Positions 22,338 through 23,998 of a stretch of DNA of 23,998 nucleotides are shown here, piece after piece. The first letter of the stretch is position 1. Each line of letters starts with the position of its first letter. Position numbers and translations under genes: made by a program. The DNA comes from a virus: IMG/VR virus record IMGVR_UViG_3300027969_000419, positions 1-23,998 of that record; one strand, written 5' to 3'. Under the pieces are notes generated by a model, which made no database searches, was not told the origin of the DNA, and saw only the letters and a list, made by a program, of their open reading frames with translations.

Positions 22338-23998
22338 GCTGTTATCGCCTGTAATAAAGTGTTCGTAAGGCGGGTGTTGTAGTAGGAAATGGATTTGATA
22401 TGGTTGGATGTATAGTTTGCGGCTAGCAAACGATCATCCGCACCAATGTTCAATTGGGTCAGTGAAACAGGCAATGCTCCGCTTGTAATTGAAGTGCCCA
22501 AAACGCCATTGCGTGAGGCCGCAAAGTCATTGACCGCATAGGCAGTAGCAATCCTGTTTACTGCCCCGACTGTGCCAATTGCAGTCAAGCCTATTGTTGC
22601 AACAGCTGTGCCACCAGAATAATAAACAGCCCGCATGTTTCCGGTGTCGTTATCAATATGCAAAGAGTTTTGCGTAATTGTTCCGTTAGACGCAGACACA
22701 TATGTTGCATTACTATTAGCCGAAGCATCAAACGAAACCGCAAGAGTGCCGGTGGTTTGGTTGTACCAATTGGAGAAGTTATTGCCTACCATTGTAGCAA
22801 CGTCAGCCGAGCGGGTAACAGATGCGCCTACAGTAGGAATATGCGATGTTGCAAATCCACCCGCTTCAACTTGTGCGCCATATACATAACCGCCTAAACC
22901 TGTTGAGACAGGAGTGTAGGTAGCATTAAAAGTTGTTACTGAAGCTGGTTTAAATGACGCTGAAAAAACATAGTTTCCAGAAGTTATAAGCGAAGTTGCA
23001 GTAACTGTACAACGATACCAGCCATTACCGACAGGTGTAATGGTAGCGGTTGAACTACCACCAGTAACAACTACTGTTCCATTTGCTAAATCAAACAAAG
23101 CGCCTGTGGCGGTTAAAAAGGATGTGTTTTCAAAATTAATTTGAGCGCGGGTATATTCGCCCGCTTTTAAATATGCTGAACCACAATATGTTGTACTTAC
23201 GGCTCCAGTATAAAGTTTAAAAATTGCATATCCACGATCTGCAAGAGTGGCATCATTAGTAGTAAGTTTTGTGGCATTAGTTGTTCCATCGGGACTGATA
23301 GCAGAATTTGCTGTTATAGCTACTATGCTAGCAGGAGACATGGACCAACCAGTCACATCCGATGGGTACATCAGGTTTGTTCGTGCTTCCTCAATCAGTA
23401 AACCCAATGGCGCAAGCGTGGTGGGGCTATAATCAAACCGTGGGCCGTAATAGGCCGTTGATGTCAGGGCTGCGGCTGGGTTATAGACATACGGGTCCAC
23501 TGACGCGCTATCAGACAGTTGAGCGCCCCAAACAAGAACGCCGTCGGTGCCGTTGCCCGCCCAACCAAATTGATTGTTGGCGCTTTGTGCATAAATATCA
23601 CCCGACAAAACAGCAGTGCTGGATGCGGCCCGAGTTACGGAACAACGAAACCAACCATTGCCAACATTTTCAATAGTGTTGTTTAACATTGTTCCGGTAC
23701 CGCCAATTGTACCATTTAGAACATCAAAGAATGTATACCCGCCGCCCGCTGCGCTTCCAAAACTTAAACGAATAAAATTATATCCGTCTGCTTTGGCGTA
23801 AACAGAAAAATTATAAATGATACCAGATTGAACCGTTCCAATACCTGCGCCGACTGAGTGATCCGCGCTTGTCGTATTTGGTATCAATTTGTCAGCAGTA
23901 GTTGTGCCATTAGGCGCTACAGATGTATTAGCGCTAATGGTAAGATTAGTTTTTCCCCAAGCCGCATTATTAAATTCTTCGGTAAAGCCAAGCAGGTT
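22334..23998 (-). CDS. Tail fibre/adhesin with two carbohydrate-binding-like modules and lectin-like end (5' end outside window)
   Basis: The frame is open to the window edge, so at least 554 residues are encoded and the true start is missing. Two related modules are visible. The first opens NLLGFTEEFNNAAWGKTN and includes NFSVYAKADG, VGNGWFRCSVT and VWGAQLSD. The second opens EEARTNLMYPSDVTGWS and includes YLKAGEYTRAQINF, VGNGWYRCTVT and VYGAQVEAG, closing with HIPTVGASVTRSADV. This pairing is typical of carbohydrate-binding modules in phage fibres. The final ~140 residues (GTLAVSFDASANS to YYNTRLTNTLL) look like a LamG/concanavalin-type lectin domain. It probably binds a surface polysaccharide. 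The order fibre before portal is unusual. Confidence 0.82.
   Translation of the reverse strand, partial: NLLGFTEEFNNAAWGKTNLTISANTSVAPNGTTTADKLIPNTTSADHSVGAGIGTVQSGIIYNFSVYAKADGYNFIRLSFGSAAGGGYTFFDVLNGTIGGTGTMLNNTIENVGNGWFRCSVTRAASSTAVLSGDIYAQSANNQFGWAGNGTDGVLVWGAQLSDSASVDPYVYNPAAALTSTAYYGPRFDYSPTTLAPLGLLIEEARTNLMYPSDVTGWSMSPASIVAITANSAISPDGTTNATKLTTNDATLADRGYAIFKLYTGAVSTTYCGSAYLKAGEYTRAQINFENTSFLTATGALFDLANGTVVVTGGSSTATITPVGNGWYRCTVTATSLITSGNYVFSASFKPASVTTFNATYTPVSTGLGGYVYGAQVEAGGFATSHIPTVGASVTRSADVATMVGNNFSNWYNQTTGTLAVSFDASANSNATYVSASNGTITQNSLHIDNDTGNMRAVYYSGGTAVATIGLTAIGTVGAVNRIATAYAVNDFAASRNGVLGTSITSGALPVSLTQLNIGADDRLLAANYTSNHIKSISYYNTRLTNTLLQAITA

Overview
The window is a late-plus-recombination segment of a double-stranded DNA tailed phage, or of a prophage of one. 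The virion genes are of the short-tailed (podovirus-like) type: a P22-like portal with a helical C-terminal barrel, a scaffold, a major capsid protein, an adaptor, a beta-propeller-like tail nozzle and large low-complexity ejection-type proteins. I see no tail tube, sheath or tape measure. No terminase, polymerase, integrase, tRNA or host gene is visible, so lifestyle cannot be decided. An alphaproteobacterial host is an inference, mainly from the GTA-type 3TM holin. Nearly every base is coding, and genes abut or overlap by ATGA or TAATG junctions.

Left arm (1-4070, plus strand) is a DNA recombination and processing operon: the tail end of an unrecognised gene, a Sak4-like annealing ATPase, its DUF669 partner, a Cas4/AddB-like Fe-S nuclease, a small unknown, a PAPS-reductase-like PP-loop protein and a RuvC-like Holliday junction resolvase. 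It meets the late operon tail to tail, with a 29-base overlap at 4042-4070.

The remainder (4042-23998) is read on the minus strand, so its order of expression runs from right to left. It starts with a tail fibre that is cut by the window edge and carries two related carbohydrate-binding-like modules and a lectin-like end. Next come an 86-aa protein, portal, a small basic protein, scaffold, major capsid protein and a small decoration-like protein. A strong intrinsic terminator follows at 17321-17356. After it come another small virion-type protein, a 200-aa protein with an AT-hook-like motif, the adaptor and the nozzle. Then come a GNAT-fold protein, an S74-domain protein, two proteins sharing a duplicated N-terminal module (the larger also has a muralytic-type domain), a membrane-active-looking ejection protein and a second fibre locus. 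The end of the operon holds a small membrane protein, a Dps-like protein, a metallophosphoesterase, the holin and the endolysin.

The one gene out of place is an HNH homing endonuclease at 14976-15455. It is on the plus strand, is AT-rich, and sits between the adaptor and nozzle genes. No single block looks like an unknown defence or modification system. The points most worth a second look are the duplicated module in the 662-aa and 117-aa proteins, the 11-residue repeat in the portal, the PP-loop gene, and the metallophosphoesterase and Dps-like genes beside the lysis cassette.
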